DNA of 41,057 bases, taken from positions 1-41,057 of the forward strand of contig CAKJXT010000031.1 in the NCBI GenBank assembly GCA_918219625.1, written 5' to 3'. The notes below the pieces were generated by a model. That model did no database searches. It saw only the letters and a program-made list of their open reading frames with translations, and was not told where the DNA came from. Below, piece after piece: positions 7,871-17,459 of this stretch. Position numbers and translations under genes: made by a program. The stretch is from Bacilli bacterium. Lineage in GTDB: Bacteria > Bacillota_I > Bacilli_A > RF39 > UBA660. Positions within the stretch are counted from its first letter, which is position 1, and each line of letters opens with the position of its first letter.

Positions 7871-7919
7871 TTTTATTTATTTTTTTTCTTATATGTGTTA
7901 GTATTATTTTGGTGGTAGT

Positions 7920-8570
7920 ATGATTAATAAGAAGTGGGATGTTATTTTAGAGCCTGAATTTAAAAAGGATTATTTTAGAAAACTTGGTGTTTTTGTCAAG
8001 AACGAGTATAAAAATAAGGTATGTTATCCTAAGTATAGTGATGTTTTTAATGCTTTTAGATTTACTGATTATGATGAAGTTAAGGTAGTAATTCTTGGGC
8101 AGGATCCCTATCATGGAGAGGGTGAGGCCCATGGTTTATCTTTTTCTGTTCATGATGATGTTAAGCGTCCGCCTTCATTGAATAATATTTTAAAGGAACT
8201 TCGTGATGATGTTGGTGTTATTAGAAATGGTAATGAGCTTACTGATTGGGCTAAGCAAGGTGTTTTACTTTTGAACAGTGTTTTGACTGTTGTTAAGGAT
8301 ACTCCATTATCTCATAAGGGTAAAGGTTGGGAGATTTTTACTGATAATGTTATTCGTTATTTAAATGCTCATGAAAAACCAATTGTATTTATTTTATGGG
8401 GAAGTTATGCCAGAAGCAAAAAGGAATTAATTACTAATAAGAATCATTTTATTATAGAGAGTGCTCATCCTAGTCCTTTATCAGCTTCTCGTGGCTTTTT
8501 TGGGAGTCGTCCTTTTAGTCGTACAAATGACTTTTTAGAAAAACACGGTATTTCCAAGATTAATTGGTAA
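7920..8570 (+). CDS. ung: Uracil-DNA glycosylase, family 1
   Basis: Base-excision repair enzyme that removes uracil from DNA; 216 aa, the usual length. The catalytic water-activating motif GQDPYHG (about residues 61-67) and the DNA-intercalation motif HPSPLSASRGFFG (about 181-193) are intact. A GGTGGT site precedes ATG 7920, and a TATTAT at 7902-7907 could be its -10, with no convincing -35. It follows the symporter by 49 bp with no obvious terminator between, so readthrough is possible. Confidence 0.97.
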   Translation: MINKKWDVILEPEFKKDYFRKLGVFVKNEYKNKVCYPKYSDVFNAFRFTDYDEVKVVILGQDPYHGEGEAHGLSFSVHDDVKRPPSLNNILKELRDDVGVIRNGNELTDWAKQGVLLLNSVLTVVKDTPLSHKGKGWEIFTDNVIRYLNAHEKPIVFILWGSYARSKKELITNKNHFIIESAHPSPLSASRGFFGSRPFSRTNDFLEKHGISKINW

Positions 8571-8573
8571 GTC

Positions 8574-8602
8574 TTGATAATTTTTCTTTTTTTTTGTAAA
8601 AT
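8574..8602 (+). promoter_or_regulatory. Promoter of tilS-ftsH
   Basis: TTGATA (8574-8579), 17-bp spacer, TAAAAT (8597-8602). The start codon of tilS is 18 bp downstream, implying a leader of about a dozen bases. Confidence 0.55.
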
Positions 8603-8620
8603 GTAGAATAGGTGATTGCG

Positions 8621-9946
8621 ATGAATGATGTTTATAATTTTTTGCTTCATGATATTGGTCTTAGATATGGTGATTCTGTAGTTGTTGCTTGTAGTGGTGG
8701 ACCTGATTCTATGGCTCTTTTATCATTATTGTGTGATGTTAGAAAAGAAATTGATATAGAGGTAGTATGTGCTCATGTTAATCATAATGTTAGACGTGAG
8801 AGTGAGTCTGAAAAGGTTTTTGTTGAGAGATTTTGTCGTGATCATAATGTTGTTTTTGAGTATATGAAAATTGAAGATTATGGTGATGATAATTTTGAAA
8901 GTGAGGCTCGTACTAAGAGATATAATTATTTTGGTGAGATTGTTAAAAAGCATAATGCTAAATTTTTATTTACTGCTCATCATGGTGATGATTTAATGGA
9001 GACTATTTTAATGCGTATTGTTAGAGGTTCTACTCTTAGAGGTTACAGTGGTTTTTCTATGGTTGTTGATAAAGGTAGTTATAAGATTGTTCGCCCTTTG
9101 ATTCATATGACTAAGGATGAAATATTAGCTTATGATAAAAAGAATGGTATTAAGTTTGTTATTGACAAAACAAATTTTGATGATGTTCACACTAGAAACC
9201 GTTATAGAAAAACTGTTTTGCCTTTTTTGAAAAAAGAGGATCCTCGTGTACATGATAAGTTTTATAAATTTAGTAAGACTTTATTAGAGTATAACGATTA
9301 TATTGATTCACAGGTTAAGAAGAATATTAAAAAAGTTTATTCCCAAAATGTTTTATTAATAGATAAGTTTTTAGAACTTGATAGAATTATTGGTATGAAG
9401 ATTATTTATAAGTGCTTAGAGGATTTTTATCAAGATGATTTGATGCTTATTACCGATAGACATGCCGAACTTATTTATAATATGATTAGTTCTAAAAAAT
9501 CAAATTTAAGTATTCATTTACCTAATGGAATAAAGGCTGTTAAGTCTTATAACAATTTTATGTTGGTTTATGAGCCTATTAATGAAACGGATTATGATAT
9601 TGAAATTTCTGAGTATGTAAATTTACCTAATGGTAGAAATATTCAGAAGTTAAAGAGAACTACTATTACTGATAACAGTGTTATTAGATTGTCTAGTGAT
9701 GATATTGTTTTACCGCTTCATGTTCGTACACGTAAGAATGGTGATAAGATTTATTTGAAGGGTATGATGGGAAGTAAAAAAGTTAAGAATATTTTTATTG
9801 ATAGTAAGGTTCCAATGGATTTGCGTGATAGTTGGCCTATTGTAGTTGACTCCAATAATACTATTGTTTGGATTCCTGATTTAAAAAAATCTAAATTTGA
9901 TAGGCAAAAAGGTGAAAAGTGTGATATAATACTTAGGTATTATTAG
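8621..9946 (+). CDS. tilS: tRNA(Ile)-lysidine synthetase
   Basis: Converts C34 of the CAU-anticodon tRNA-Ile to lysidine with ATP and lysine, letting the tRNA read AUA, a codon heavily used in this AT-rich genome. 441 aa from ATG 8621. The PP-loop SGGPDS is at about residues 27-32; HVNHNVR and TAHHGDDLMET are further N-type ATPase motifs. The C-terminal TilS substrate-binding domain is present (VRTRKNGDKIYLKG onward). The start is set by GGTGAT 4 nt upstream; the in-frame GTG at 8612 lies within that site. ftsH follows after 15 bp. hprT, commonly between tilS and ftsH in Bacilli, is absent. Confidence 0.95.
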   Translation: MNDVYNFLLHDIGLRYGDSVVVACSGGPDSMALLSLLCDVRKEIDIEVVCAHVNHNVRRESESEKVFVERFCRDHNVVFEYMKIEDYGDDNFESEARTKRYNYFGEIVKKHNAKFLFTAHHGDDLMETILMRIVRGSTLRGYSGFSMVVDKGSYKIVRPLIHMTKDEILAYDKKNGIKFVIDKTNFDDVHTRNRYRKTVLPFLKKEDPRVHDKFYKFSKTLLEYNDYIDSQVKKNIKKVYSQNVLLIDKFLELDRIIGMKIIYKCLEDFYQDDLMLITDRHAELIYNMISSKKSNLSIHLPNGIKAVKSYNNFMLVYEPINETDYDIEISEYVNLPNGRNIQKLKRTTITDNSVIRLSSDDIVLPLHVRTRKNGDKIYLKGMMGSKKVKNIFIDSKVPMDLRDSWPIVVDSNNTIVWIPDLKKSKFDRQKGEKCDIILRYY

Positions 9947-9961
9947 AAAGGAAGTTGTTTA

Positions 9962-11938
9962 ATGAATAGAAAGACTGTTAAAAAGGGACTTTTACCATAT
10001 TTATTTTTGTTCTTAGTAATGTTAGGTGTTGTATATTTCCTTAATGTTGCGAATAAAAAAGTAAATGTGATTACTTATGATGAATTTTTAGGGTTTGCTA
10101 GAGAAGGAAATGTTGATAAGATTAACATTACTCCCAATTCACGTGCTAGTTTATATGATGTAAAGGGTACTTTAAAGTCTTATGGAGAAAATGAGTCATT
10201 TACTTTTAAGATGCCTCTTACCGATGAAGTTATTTCTAATATTATGGAATTACAGGCTTCTAAGGGGTTTGTCGTAGATGCTACTGCGGATCCAGAATCT
10301 AGTACAATTTTACTTATTATTGTTAATGTTCTTCCTATGGTTATAATTGTCGGTGCTGCATTTTATTTTATTACTAAGCAAATGGGTAGCGCTAATAAGT
10401 CAATGGATTTTGGAAGAAGTAAGGCTCGTTTAAGTGAGAATAACAATAAGGTCACATTTAATGATGTTGCTGGTCTTACTGAAGAAAAAGAGGAAGTTGC
10501 TGAATTAATTGATTTCTTGAAGAGTCCAAAGAAATTCCAAAAGTTAGGAGCTAGAATTCCTAAAGGAGTTTTACTTGTAGGTCCTCCAGGAACTGGTAAA
10601 ACACTTCTTGCTCGTGCTGTTGCAGGTGAGGCTAATGTTCCATTTTATTTTATAAGTGGTTCTGAATTTGTTGAGTTATTTGTTGGTGTTGGTGCTTCTC
10701 GTGTTAGAGATATGTTTAAACAAGCTAAACAAAATGCTCCATGTTTAATATTTATTGATGAGATTGATGCTGTTGGACGTCAAAGAGGTGCTGGTTTAGG
10801 TGGTGGTCACGATGAACGTGAACAAACACTTAACCAATTACTTACTGAGATGGATGGTTTCGGTGCTAATGAGGGAATAATCATTATTGCTGCGACAAAC
10901 AGACCTGATGTATTAGACCCTGCGTTACTTAGACCTGGTAGATTTGACCGTCAAGTTCAAGTTAATTTACCAGATTGCAAGGGTCGTAAAGAAATTTTGG
11001 CAGTTCATGCTAGAAATAAGATTTTTGCTAAGAGCGTTAAATTAGATAATATTGCTGAAAGAACAGTTGGATTTAGTGGTGCTGATCTTGAAAATTTACT
11101 TAATGAAGCTGCATTACTTGCTGTTCGTCGTAATAAGGATGCTATAACTATGTCTGAGATTGATGAAGCACATGACAGAGTATTAATGGGTCCTGCTAAA
11201 GTTAGTAAGAAGTATACTGAAAATGATAAGAAATTAGTAGCATATCATGAAGCTGGTCATGCTGTTATAGGTATTAAGTTAGATGGCGCTAATGATGTTC
11301 AAAAGATTACTATTATTCCTCGTGGATATGCTGGTGGTTATACTATGATGCTTCCTAAAGAGGAAAGATTTACTTCTACTAAGAAAGAGTTATTAGAAAG
11401 AATTACTGGTCTTCTTGGTGGACGTGTAGCTGAAGAAATGATGTTTGATGAGGTTACTACTGGTGCTCATAATGACTTTGAACAAGCTACTAAGATTGCT
11501 CGTGCTATGGTTACTGAGTATGGTATGAGTAGTTTAGGTCCTGTTCAATTAGAACAACAAGAAGGTAGTGTATTCTTAGGTAGAGATTATAACAAGTCTC
11601 GTAATTTCTCTGGTCAAGTCGCTTTTGAAATAGACCAAGAAATGCGTAAAATCATGGATGATTGTTATAAAGATGCTCAAAAGATTCTTAAAGAGAATAA
11701 AGATTTACTTGATTTAATTGCTAATGTCCTTTTAGAGAAAGAAACTATTACTAAGGAAGAGATAGATCATTTAGTTCTTTATGGTAAGTTACCTGAAGAA
11801 GGTGAAGAGGAAGAGGCTAAAGATTTAAATCTTGAGGATTTAACTGTTGAAGAGTTAAAAGAATTAGCTAAGAATAAAGGTATTAAAGGTTATAGTAAAA
11901 TGAATAAGGAAGAATTAATCGATGCTTTACAAGATTAA
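9962..11938 (+). CDS. ftsH: ATP-dependent zinc metalloprotease FtsH with SAP/Rho-N-like tail
   Basis: Membrane-anchored AAA+ protease (658 aa) that degrades misfolded and regulatory membrane proteins. Order: TM1 about residues 11-27, extracytoplasmic domain, TM2 about 115-135, Walker A GPPGTGKT near 206, Walker [15 protein letters not shown] with RPGRFDR, and the zinc site HEAGH at 429-433. After an acidic linker ([11 protein letters not shown]) the last ~37 residues (622-658) read [19 protein letters not shown] then [10 protein letters not shown], a SAP/HeH/Rho-N-like helix-extended-helix motif not usual in FtsH. AAGGAAG precedes ATG 9962; probably co-transcribed with tilS. Confidence 0.96.
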   Translation: MNRKTVKKGLLPYLFLFLVMLGVVYFLNVANKKVNVITYDEFLGFAREGNVDKINITPNSRASLYDVKGTLKSYGENESFTFKMPLTDEVISNIMELQASKGFVVDATADPESSTILLIIVNVLPMVIIVGAAFYFITKQMGSANKSMDFGRSKARLSENNNKVTFNDVAGLTEEKEEVAELIDFLKSPKKFQKLGARIPKGVLLVGPPGTGKTLLARAVAGEANVPFYFISGSEFVELFVGVGASRVRDMFKQAKQNAPCLIFIDEIDAVGRQRGAGLGGGHDEREQTLNQLLTEMDGFGANEGIIIIAATNRPDVLDPALLRPGRFDRQVQVNLPDCKGRKEILAVHARNKIFAKSVKLDNIAERTVGFSGADLENLLNEAALLAVRRNKDAITMSEIDEAHDRVLMGPAKVSKKYTENDKKLVAYHEAGHAVIGIKLDGANDVQKITIIPRGYAGGYTMMLPKEERFTSTKKELLERITGLLGGRVAEEMMFDEVTTGAHNDFEQATKIARAMVTEYGMSSLGPVQLEQQEGSVFLGRDYNKSRNFSGQVAFEIDQEMRKIMDDCYKDAQKILKENKDLLDLIANVLLEKETITKEEIDHLVLYGKLPEEGEEEEAKDLNLEDLTVEELKELAKNKGIKGYSKMNKEELIDALQD

Positions 11939-12009
11939 TTCTTTTTCTTTTAAATAGGTAATATTTTTGATGAATAATGCATGTTTTTTTTTAGTGTAGT
12001 GTATGTGTA

Positions 12010-12043
12010 AAGTATTTAAATTTTTTATTAAATACTTTTTTTT
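12010..12043 (+). terminator. Rho-independent terminator of ftsH
   Basis: AAGTATTTAA (12010-12019), 8-nt loop, TTAAATACTT (12028-12037), then T to 12043. It lies 70 bp after the ftsH stop; the bases between show no gene. Confidence 0.75.
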
Positions 12044-12068
12044 ATTTTTTGCTTTATTTAATGGTAAA

Positions 12069-12096
12069 TTGTGTCAAAGTATGATAAAATTATAAA
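12069..12096 (+). promoter_or_regulatory. Possible promoter of parA
   Basis: TTGTGT (12069-12074), 16-bp spacer, TATAAA (12091-12096). A second AT-rich box TAAAAT (12085-12090) with TGA before it is an alternative extended -10, so the element is only approximately placed. Confidence 0.35.
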
Positions 12097-12123
12097 TGAG
12101 TTATATAGAAGATGGTGATATAT

Positions 12124-12909
12124 ATGGGTAAGGTAATTGCCTTAGTTAATCAAAAAGGTGGAGTTGGAAAGACTACATCTAGTATAAATTTAGCTGCATC
12201 TTTAGGTGCACTAGGAAAGAAAACTTTATTGGTGGATTTAGATCCTCAGGGAAATGCTAGTACAGGTATTGGTATTGATAAGGGTGAAATTGGTAAGAGT
12301 GTTTATGATCTTTTAATTAATCAAGCAACTTTAGAGGAAGCAATTGTTAAGACTAAATTTAAGAATTTATGTGTTATTCCTGCAACTATTAATTTAGCAG
12401 GTGCTGATATTGAGTTAATGGAAATGAGTAGAGTTGAACCTGGATTTGTTAAGGGTGCTCAGCTTAAGAAGTATTTAGATACTGCTAAAGAGATTTTTGA
12501 TTATATTATAATTGATTGTCCTCCTAGTTTAGGTATTTTAACTACTAATGCTTTAACTGCTGCTAATAGTGTTATTATTCCTGTTCAATGTGAGTTTTTT
12601 GCTTTGGAAGGTATTATGCAATTATTAAATACTATTATGCTTGCTCAAAAGAGTTTGAATCCTAATTTGGATATTGAAGGTGTACTTCTTACTATGTTAG
12701 ATAACAGAACAAATTTAGGCTTAGAGGTTGTAGAAGAAATTAAGAGTTATTTTAAAGAGAGAGTTTATGACACAATTATTCCAAGACTTGTAAGGCTATC
12801 TGAGGCACCAAGTCATGGTAAACCAATTATTGCTTATGATCCTCATAGTAGAGGAACTGAGGCTTATTTAAATTTGGCTAAAGAGGTGATTGATAGAAAT
12901 GGAGAATAA
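12124..12909 (+). CDS. parA: Chromosome-partitioning ATPase ParA/Soj
   Basis: Deviant Walker-A ATPase (261 aa) that works with ParB at parS sites in origin segregation and, in Bacillus, controls DnaA. KGGVGKTT at residues 11-18 includes the signature lysine; DLDPQGNAST and IIIDCPPSLG are the Walker A' and B motifs. ATG 12124 is preferred over ATG 12112 because GGTGAT (12114-12119) overlaps the latter and is correctly spaced for the former. Overlaps parB by 11 bp. Its presence with ftsH and tilS implies proximity to oriC. Confidence 0.95.
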   Translation: MGKVIALVNQKGGVGKTTSSINLAASLGALGKKTLLVDLDPQGNASTGIGIDKGEIGKSVYDLLINQATLEEAIVKTKFKNLCVIPATINLAGADIELMEMSRVEPGFVKGAQLKKYLDTAKEIFDYIIIDCPPSLGILTTNALTAANSVIIPVQCEFFALEGIMQLLNTIMLAQKSLNPNLDIEGVLLTMLDNRTNLGLEVVEEIKSYFKERVYDTIIPRLVRLSEAPSHGKPIIAYDPHSRGTEAYLNLAKEVIDRNGE

Positions 12910-13777
12910 GAAAAGAGCACTTGGTAGGGGGCTTGAAGATTTATTCAACAGTGAAAATATTGATTATTCTACGGTTGAACAAAAGATTTATGAGAGTGCA
13001 ACCAATGAGGAAATTGTTGAGATTAATCTTAACGATTTGCGACCAAATCCTTATCAACCAAGAAAGGTATTTGATGAAGTGGCTTTAAACGAACTTGCGT
13101 TATCAATTAAGGAGCATGGTGTTTTTCAACCAATTATTGTTAAGAAAAGTATTAAAGGTTATGATATAATTGCTGGTGAGCGTCGTTTTAGGGCTTCTAA
13201 AATGGCTGGATTAGAGAAAATTCCCGCTATTGTTCGTGAATTTACTGATGATCAGATGATGGAGATTGCGCTTTTAGAAAATTTACAAAGAGAAAATCTA
13301 AGTGCAATCGAAGAGGCTACTGCTTATAAGTCAATGATTGAACATTTAAATCTTACTCAAGATGAACTTGCAAAGAGAGTTGGAAAAAGTAGAAGTCATG
13401 TTACTAATATTATTGGTTTGTTAAGACTTCCTAAAGTTGTTCAGGATATGATTAGTGATAATAGAATTACTATGGGACATGCAAGAGCTTTGAGTAAATT
13501 GAATGATGATGATCAAATTATTGAACTTGCTAATAAGATTGTTGATGATAAATTAGTTGTTCGTGATATTGAAAATATTACAGGTAATGAAAATGTTGCT
13601 AAAAAAGTTAAAGTTAATAGAGCTCCTGCAGTTAGTCAATATAAATATGTTGAGGATATTCTTAGAGATAAGTTTGACGCTAAGGTTTCTGTTAAGAGTA
13701 AGAAGATTGAAATTGCTTATAATGGTGCTGCAGATTTAAATAGAATTTTAGAAATTTTAAATGTTAAGGATATTTAG
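12899..13777 (+). CDS. parB: Chromosome-partitioning protein ParB/Spo0J
   Basis: CTP-dependent DNA clamp that loads at parS and recruits SMC; 292 aa. N-terminal RALGRGLEDLF interacts with ParA in the family; LRPNPYQPRKVFDE opens the ParB/Sulfiredoxin-like domain; GERRFRASKMAG is the GERR CTP-binding box; LTQDELAKRVGKSRSHVTN is the DNA-binding helix-turn-helix; the C-terminus is the dimer domain. Start ATG 12899 lies inside the end of parA after AGAGGTGAT, so translation is probably coupled. No parS-like palindrome was recognised in the window. Confidence 0.95.
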   Translation: MENKKRALGRGLEDLFNSENIDYSTVEQKIYESATNEEIVEINLNDLRPNPYQPRKVFDEVALNELALSIKEHGVFQPIIVKKSIKGYDIIAGERRFRASKMAGLEKIPAIVREFTDDQMMEIALLENLQRENLSAIEEATAYKSMIEHLNLTQDELAKRVGKSRSHVTNIIGLLRLPKVVQDMISDNRITMGHARALSKLNDDDQIIELANKIVDDKLVVRDIENITGNENVAKKVKVNRAPAVSQYKYVEDILRDKFDAKVSVKSKKIEIAYNGAADLNRILEILNVKDI

Positions 13778-13778
13778 T

Positions 13779-14579
13779 ATGAAGGATATTTTAGATAAGA
13801 TTTTAGTTAAAGAAGTTGTTGGACCTATTTTAATTATTTTAATATCTTTAGTTGTTTATCTTGTTATTAAGAGCGTTGTTGATAATGTTTTTAAAATTAG
13901 AAATAAATATATTGATAAGAGGAAAAGTAAAACTATAAATGGGCTTATTAATAATATAATTAAATATTTTATTGTAATTGTTGATGTTATAATGATTCTT
14001 GATATATTTGGTATTGATACAAAAACTTTAATTGCGTCTTTAGGTGTTGTTGGTTTTGTTGCTGGTTTGGCTGTTCAAGATACTTTAAAGGATTTTGTTG
14101 CTGGAGTTAGTATTATACTTGAAAATCAATATAATGTTGGTGATACAATAACTGTTAAAGATTTTAGAGGAGAGGTTATTTCACTTGGTATAAAGTCTAC
14201 TAAAATAAAGGCTTATACTGGTGAGGTTATGATTATTCCAAATCATTTAATTGAGCATGTTATAAACCATAGTGTTGATAAATCTCTTGCTATTGTTGAT
14301 ATACCTGTTTCATATAATACTGATATTAATAAACTTGAGAATGTGCTTAATAAGTTATTTGATAAATTAGGTAATTCTATTGATGGAGTTACTGGTTCTA
14401 TTAAGGTATTAGGATTAGAAAGTTATGATGATAGTTCTATTTCGTATAGGGTTGTTGCTGATACTATCCCAATGAAGCATTATCAAGTTGAAAGAGAACT
14501 TAAAAAAGTTATTAAACTTGAACTTGATAAAAATGGTATTGAAATTCCATTTCCTCAAGTTGTTGTTCATAAAAAGTAG
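13779..14579 (+). CDS. MscS-family mechanosensitive ion channel
   Basis: A 266-aa small-conductance channel releasing solutes on osmotic downshock. Three hydrophobic helices occupy about residues 13-35, 58-80 and 83-105. The pore helix and start of the beta domain read GVVGFVAGLAVQDTLKDFVAG then NQYNVGDTI, the most conserved MscS stretch. ATG 13779 lies one base after the parB stop; the longer in-frame reading from ATG 13761 would begin inside parB. In Bacilli a channel of this type often lies between parB and DUF951/ychF, as here. Confidence 0.9.
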   Translation: MKDILDKILVKEVVGPILIILISLVVYLVIKSVVDNVFKIRNKYIDKRKSKTINGLINNIIKYFIVIVDVIMILDIFGIDTKTLIASLGVVGFVAGLAVQDTLKDFVAGVSIILENQYNVGDTITVKDFRGEVISLGIKSTKIKAYTGEVMIIPNHLIEHVINHSVDKSLAIVDIPVSYNTDINKLENVLNKLFDKLGNSIDGVTGSIKVLGLESYDDSSISYRVVADTIPMKHYQVERELKKVIKLELDKNGIEIPFPQVVVHKK

Positions 14580-14587
14580 GAGGTTAT

Positions 14588-14773
14588 ATGGATAAAGATT
14601 ATAAGTTAGGTAGTATTGTTGTTATGAAAAAGCCTCATCCTTGTGGTACTAATGAATGGGAAGTCGTAAGGGTTGGCGCTGATATTAAAATTAAGTGTAT
14701 TAAGTGTTCTAGGGTTATTTTGATTTCTAGATTAGACTTTAATAAAAAACTTAAGAAGGTTATTTCTTACTAG
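14588..14773 (+). CDS. DUF951 family protein
   Basis: A 61-aa protein matching DUF951 (YyzM-like): KLGSIVVMKKPHPCGTNEW near the N-terminus, then VRVGADIKIKCIKCSRVI. The conserved cysteines (PHPCG, KCIKC) suggest metal binding, but the function is unknown. Its position between an mscS gene and ychF is conserved in many Firmicutes. TAGGAGG precedes the ATG, 8 bp after mscS, so it is in the par operon. Confidence 0.9.
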   Translation: MDKDYKLGSIVVMKKPHPCGTNEWEVVRVGADIKIKCIKCSRVILISRLDFNKKLKKVISY

Positions 14774-14781
14774 GAGGAATT

Positions 14782-16281
14782 ATGAAAAAGAAAAATTCTA
14801 AAAAAATTTTTCAGGGGGCTATTTCTGCAATATTATTAATGATTATTTTAGTGATGTTATTGTCTTTTGTATTTTCTTTGTTTGGTATGGAAAGTTATGA
14901 GACATATATCTCTAATGGGGTTTTAGAGTCTTCTTTAGTAACTGTTAATAATATTATTTCGGTTCAAGGATTTAAATTTTTATTTACTAATTGTGTTAAA
15001 AATTTTAGAATGTTTGAGCCCTTAGTTTTACTTGTTATTTCTTTGATAGGTATTGGAATTGCTGACGCTAGTGGTGTACTTGATCCAGTGCTTCTACCAC
15101 TTAGAAAATTAAAGAGTTTCTTTTTAACATTTATAGTGGTTTTGATAAGTGTTTCTGTTACTTTTTTTGGAAGTTCCAGTTATGTAATGCTATTTCCACT
15201 TGCTGGTCTTTTGTATAAAAAGATTGGTAAGAGTCCTGCTTTAGGTATTTTAACAGTGTTTTTAGGTGTAACTTTAGGTTATGGAACTGGAATAATGTTT
15301 AATTATGATTCTTATGTATTAGGTGCTTTAACTGAGGCTGCTGCAACTGTTGATGTTGATAAGGATTATTTGTTTAGCTTGGTTTCTACTGAGTATGTTA
15401 TGGTTTTAAGTACATTTATTATAAGTTTTGTTATTACATCTTTGATTGAAAAAAGAATTTCTCCTTTATATAAAAAAGGTGATGTTGTTGTTAGTGAGAA
15501 TAAGTTTAGTTCTCCAACTTTATTCTTATTTTTGGGATTAGTAGCTATTGTTATTTATATGCTTATTCCTGGACTTCCTGGCTCTGGATTACTTCTTGAT
15601 CAATCTTCTATTAGATATATTGATAAGTTATTTGGTACTAATAGTCCTTTCGCGAATGGTTTTATTTGTATATTTAGTTTTATTTTAAGTGTGTGTGGAT
15701 TATTCTATGGATATTTAAATGGTATTAGAAAACCTGAAGTATATTCTAATGGATTGAACAAAATATTTGAAGGTTACGGGTATATGTTTGCATTAATGCT
15801 TCTTGTATCTATTTTACAAGGTATAATTGATTGGACAAATATTGGAGTTGTTTTAAGTTGTAAGATGATCGAGTTTATTAGTAATATGCAATTATCTGGT
15901 GTATTCTTAATAATTGTTTTCTTCTTTATTATTGTTTTGATGAGTATTTTTATTCCTTCTACTATTGATAAATGGGTAATTGCATCTCCTGTTGTTGTTC
16001 CTCTTTTGATGAGATCTAATATTACACCTGATTTTACTCAATTTATTTATCAAATTGCTGATAGCGTTGGAAAAGGTATTACCCCTATTTATGCTTATTT
16101 TATAATTCTTATCGGATTTTTAGTTAAGTATGAGGATGATGATTATTCTGTTACAATTTTTAGTACTTTGAAGATGACTCTTCCAATATGTGTAATTGTT
16201 GGATTATTGTGGTTATTAATTTTAGTATTATGGTATATTTCTGGTATGCCTATAGGAATTGGCGGTTTTTCGACATTATAG
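14782..16281 (+). CDS. AbgT-like transporter of the ion-transporter superfamily
   Basis: A 499-aa polytopic membrane protein with about 11-13 hydrophobic segments. The region around residues 90-105 (IGIGIADASGVLDPVLLP) matches the hairpin motif of AbgT (p-aminobenzoyl-glutamate family) carriers, and GSSSYVMLFPLAGLLYKK fits the first substrate hairpin. Substrate is uncertain: family members move p-aminobenzoyl-glutamate or, in some cases, export sulfonamides. It follows DUF951 by 8 bp with AGGAGG, so it has been added to the otherwise conserved par-mscS-DUF951-ychF block. Confidence 0.75.
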   Translation: MKKKNSKKIFQGAISAILLMIILVMLLSFVFSLFGMESYETYISNGVLESSLVTVNNIISVQGFKFLFTNCVKNFRMFEPLVLLVISLIGIGIADASGVLDPVLLPLRKLKSFFLTFIVVLISVSVTFFGSSSYVMLFPLAGLLYKKIGKSPALGILTVFLGVTLGYGTGIMFNYDSYVLGALTEAAATVDVDKDYLFSLVSTEYVMVLSTFIISFVITSLIEKRISPLYKKGDVVVSENKFSSPTLFLFLGLVAIVIYMLIPGLPGSGLLLDQSSIRYIDKLFGTNSPFANGFICIFSFILSVCGLFYGYLNGIRKPEVYSNGLNKIFEGYGYMFALMLLVSILQGIIDWTNIGVVLSCKMIEFISNMQLSGVFLIIVFFFIIVLMSIFIPSTIDKWVIASPVVVPLLMRSNITPDFTQFIYQIADSVGKGITPIYAYFIILIGFLVKYEDDDYSVTIFSTLKMTLPICVIVGLLWLLILVLWYISGMPIGIGGFSTL

Positions 16282-16282
16282 T

Positions 16283-16311
16283 TTGTATTATTTATATTTT
16301 TGTTGTATAAT
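16283..16311 (+). promoter_or_regulatory. Promoter of ychF and downstream genes
   Basis: TTGTAT (16283-16288), 17-bp spacer, TATAAT (16306-16311). The -10 overlaps the left arm of the upstream operon's terminator hairpin, so transcripts starting about 16318 would lack that arm and escape termination. Confidence 0.65.
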
Positions 16312-16337
16312 GGATATCATTGGAGATATCCATTTTT
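16310..16337 (+). terminator. Rho-independent terminator of the parA-AbgT operon
   Basis: ATGGATATC (16310-16318), 6-nt loop, GATATCCAT (16325-16333), then T residues to 16337. It functions only on readthrough RNA from upstream. Confidence 0.75.
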
Positions 16338-16354
16338 ATTTTAGGGGTGATTAT

Positions 16355-17452
16355 ATGAGTTTAACTGCAGGTATTGTTGGTCTTCCAAATGTTGGTAAAT
16401 CAACCTTATTTAATGCGATTACTAAAAAAAATATATTAGCTGCAAATTATCCTTTTGCGACTATTGATCCTAATGTTGGTGTTGTTATAGTTCCGGATTC
16501 TAGATTAGATTTTTTAAATGATTTATATAAACCTAAGAGTTTGGTTCCGACTGCTTATGAATTTACTGATATTGCTGGTCTTGTTAAAGGTGCTTCTAGT
16601 GGTGAAGGATTAGGTAATAAGTTTTTATCTCATATTCGTGAAGTTGATGCGATAGTTGAAGTTGTTCGTTGTTTTGAGGATACTAATATTATTCATGTTG
16701 AAAATGATATTGATCCTATTCGCGATATTGAGATTATTAATGTTGAACTTATTTTATCTGATTTAGAGATAATAGATAATAGAATTAATAAGATTGGTAA
16801 AAAGGCTAGCATGTCTAAGGATAAAGAAATTCAAAAAGAGGCTAGTATTTTAAGCAGAATTAAGGATGCTTTGGAAAAGAATCAACCAGTTAGAAGTCTT
16901 TCATTTGAGGATGATGAATGGGCAATGATTAAGCATTTTAATTTAATTACTGCTAAACCGATTATATATATGGCGAATGTTTCTGAAGATGATATTGTTG
17001 GTGGTAATTCATATGTTGATAAGGTTCGTGAGTATGCATCTCGTGAGGGTTCAGAAGTTGTTGTAGTGTGCGCTAAAATTGAAGCTGAACTTAGTGAGTT
17101 ATCTGATGAAGAAAAAGATGAATTTTTAAAAGATATGGGTGTTTCAGAGAGTGGATTAGATAAGTTAATTAAAGCTACTTATTCTCTTCTTAATTTGGCT
17201 ACTTATTTTACTGCAGGTGCTGATGAAGTGCGTGCTTGGACTTTCAAGAATGGTATGAAAGCTCCTGAGTGTGCTGGTATAATTCATACTGATTTTCAAA
17301 AAGGATTTATTAAGGCTGAAGTTATGAGTTATTCTGATTTAGTTCTTTGTGGTGATGAAAAGAAGGTTAAAGAAAATGGAAAAATGAGATTAGAAGGAAA
17401 GGATTATGTTATGAGGGATGGCGATATTTGCTATTTCAGATTTAATGTATAG
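16355..17452 (+). CDS. ychF: Redox-regulated ATPase YchF (Obg/TRAFAC family)
   Basis: A universally conserved, ribosome-associated P-loop NTPase that prefers ATP; 365 aa, the standard length. G1 GLPNVGKST at about residues 8-16, DIAGLVKGAS is G3, and the altered G4 region KPIIYMANVSEDD is typical of YchF. The C-terminal TGS domain ends with YVMRDGDICYFRFNV. Start ATG 16355 follows GGGGTGAT by 3 nt; upstream in-frame extension is within the terminator. In Bacillus the orthologue stands directly before rpsF; here two genes intervene. Confidence 0.96.
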   Translation: MSLTAGIVGLPNVGKSTLFNAITKKNILAANYPFATIDPNVGVVIVPDSRLDFLNDLYKPKSLVPTAYEFTDIAGLVKGASSGEGLGNKFLSHIREVDAIVEVVRCFEDTNIIHVENDIDPIRDIEIINVELILSDLEIIDNRINKIGKKASMSKDKEIQKEASILSRIKDALEKNQPVRSLSFEDDEWAMIKHFNLITAKPIIYMANVSEDDIVGGNSYVDKVREYASREGSEVVVVCAKIEAELSELSDEEKDEFLKDMGVSESGLDKLIKATYSLLNLATYFTAGADEVRAWTFKNGMKAPECAGIIHTDFQKGFIKAEVMSYSDLVLCGDEKKVKENGKMRLEGKDYVMRDGDICYFRFNV

Positions 17453-17459
17453 GTGTATT

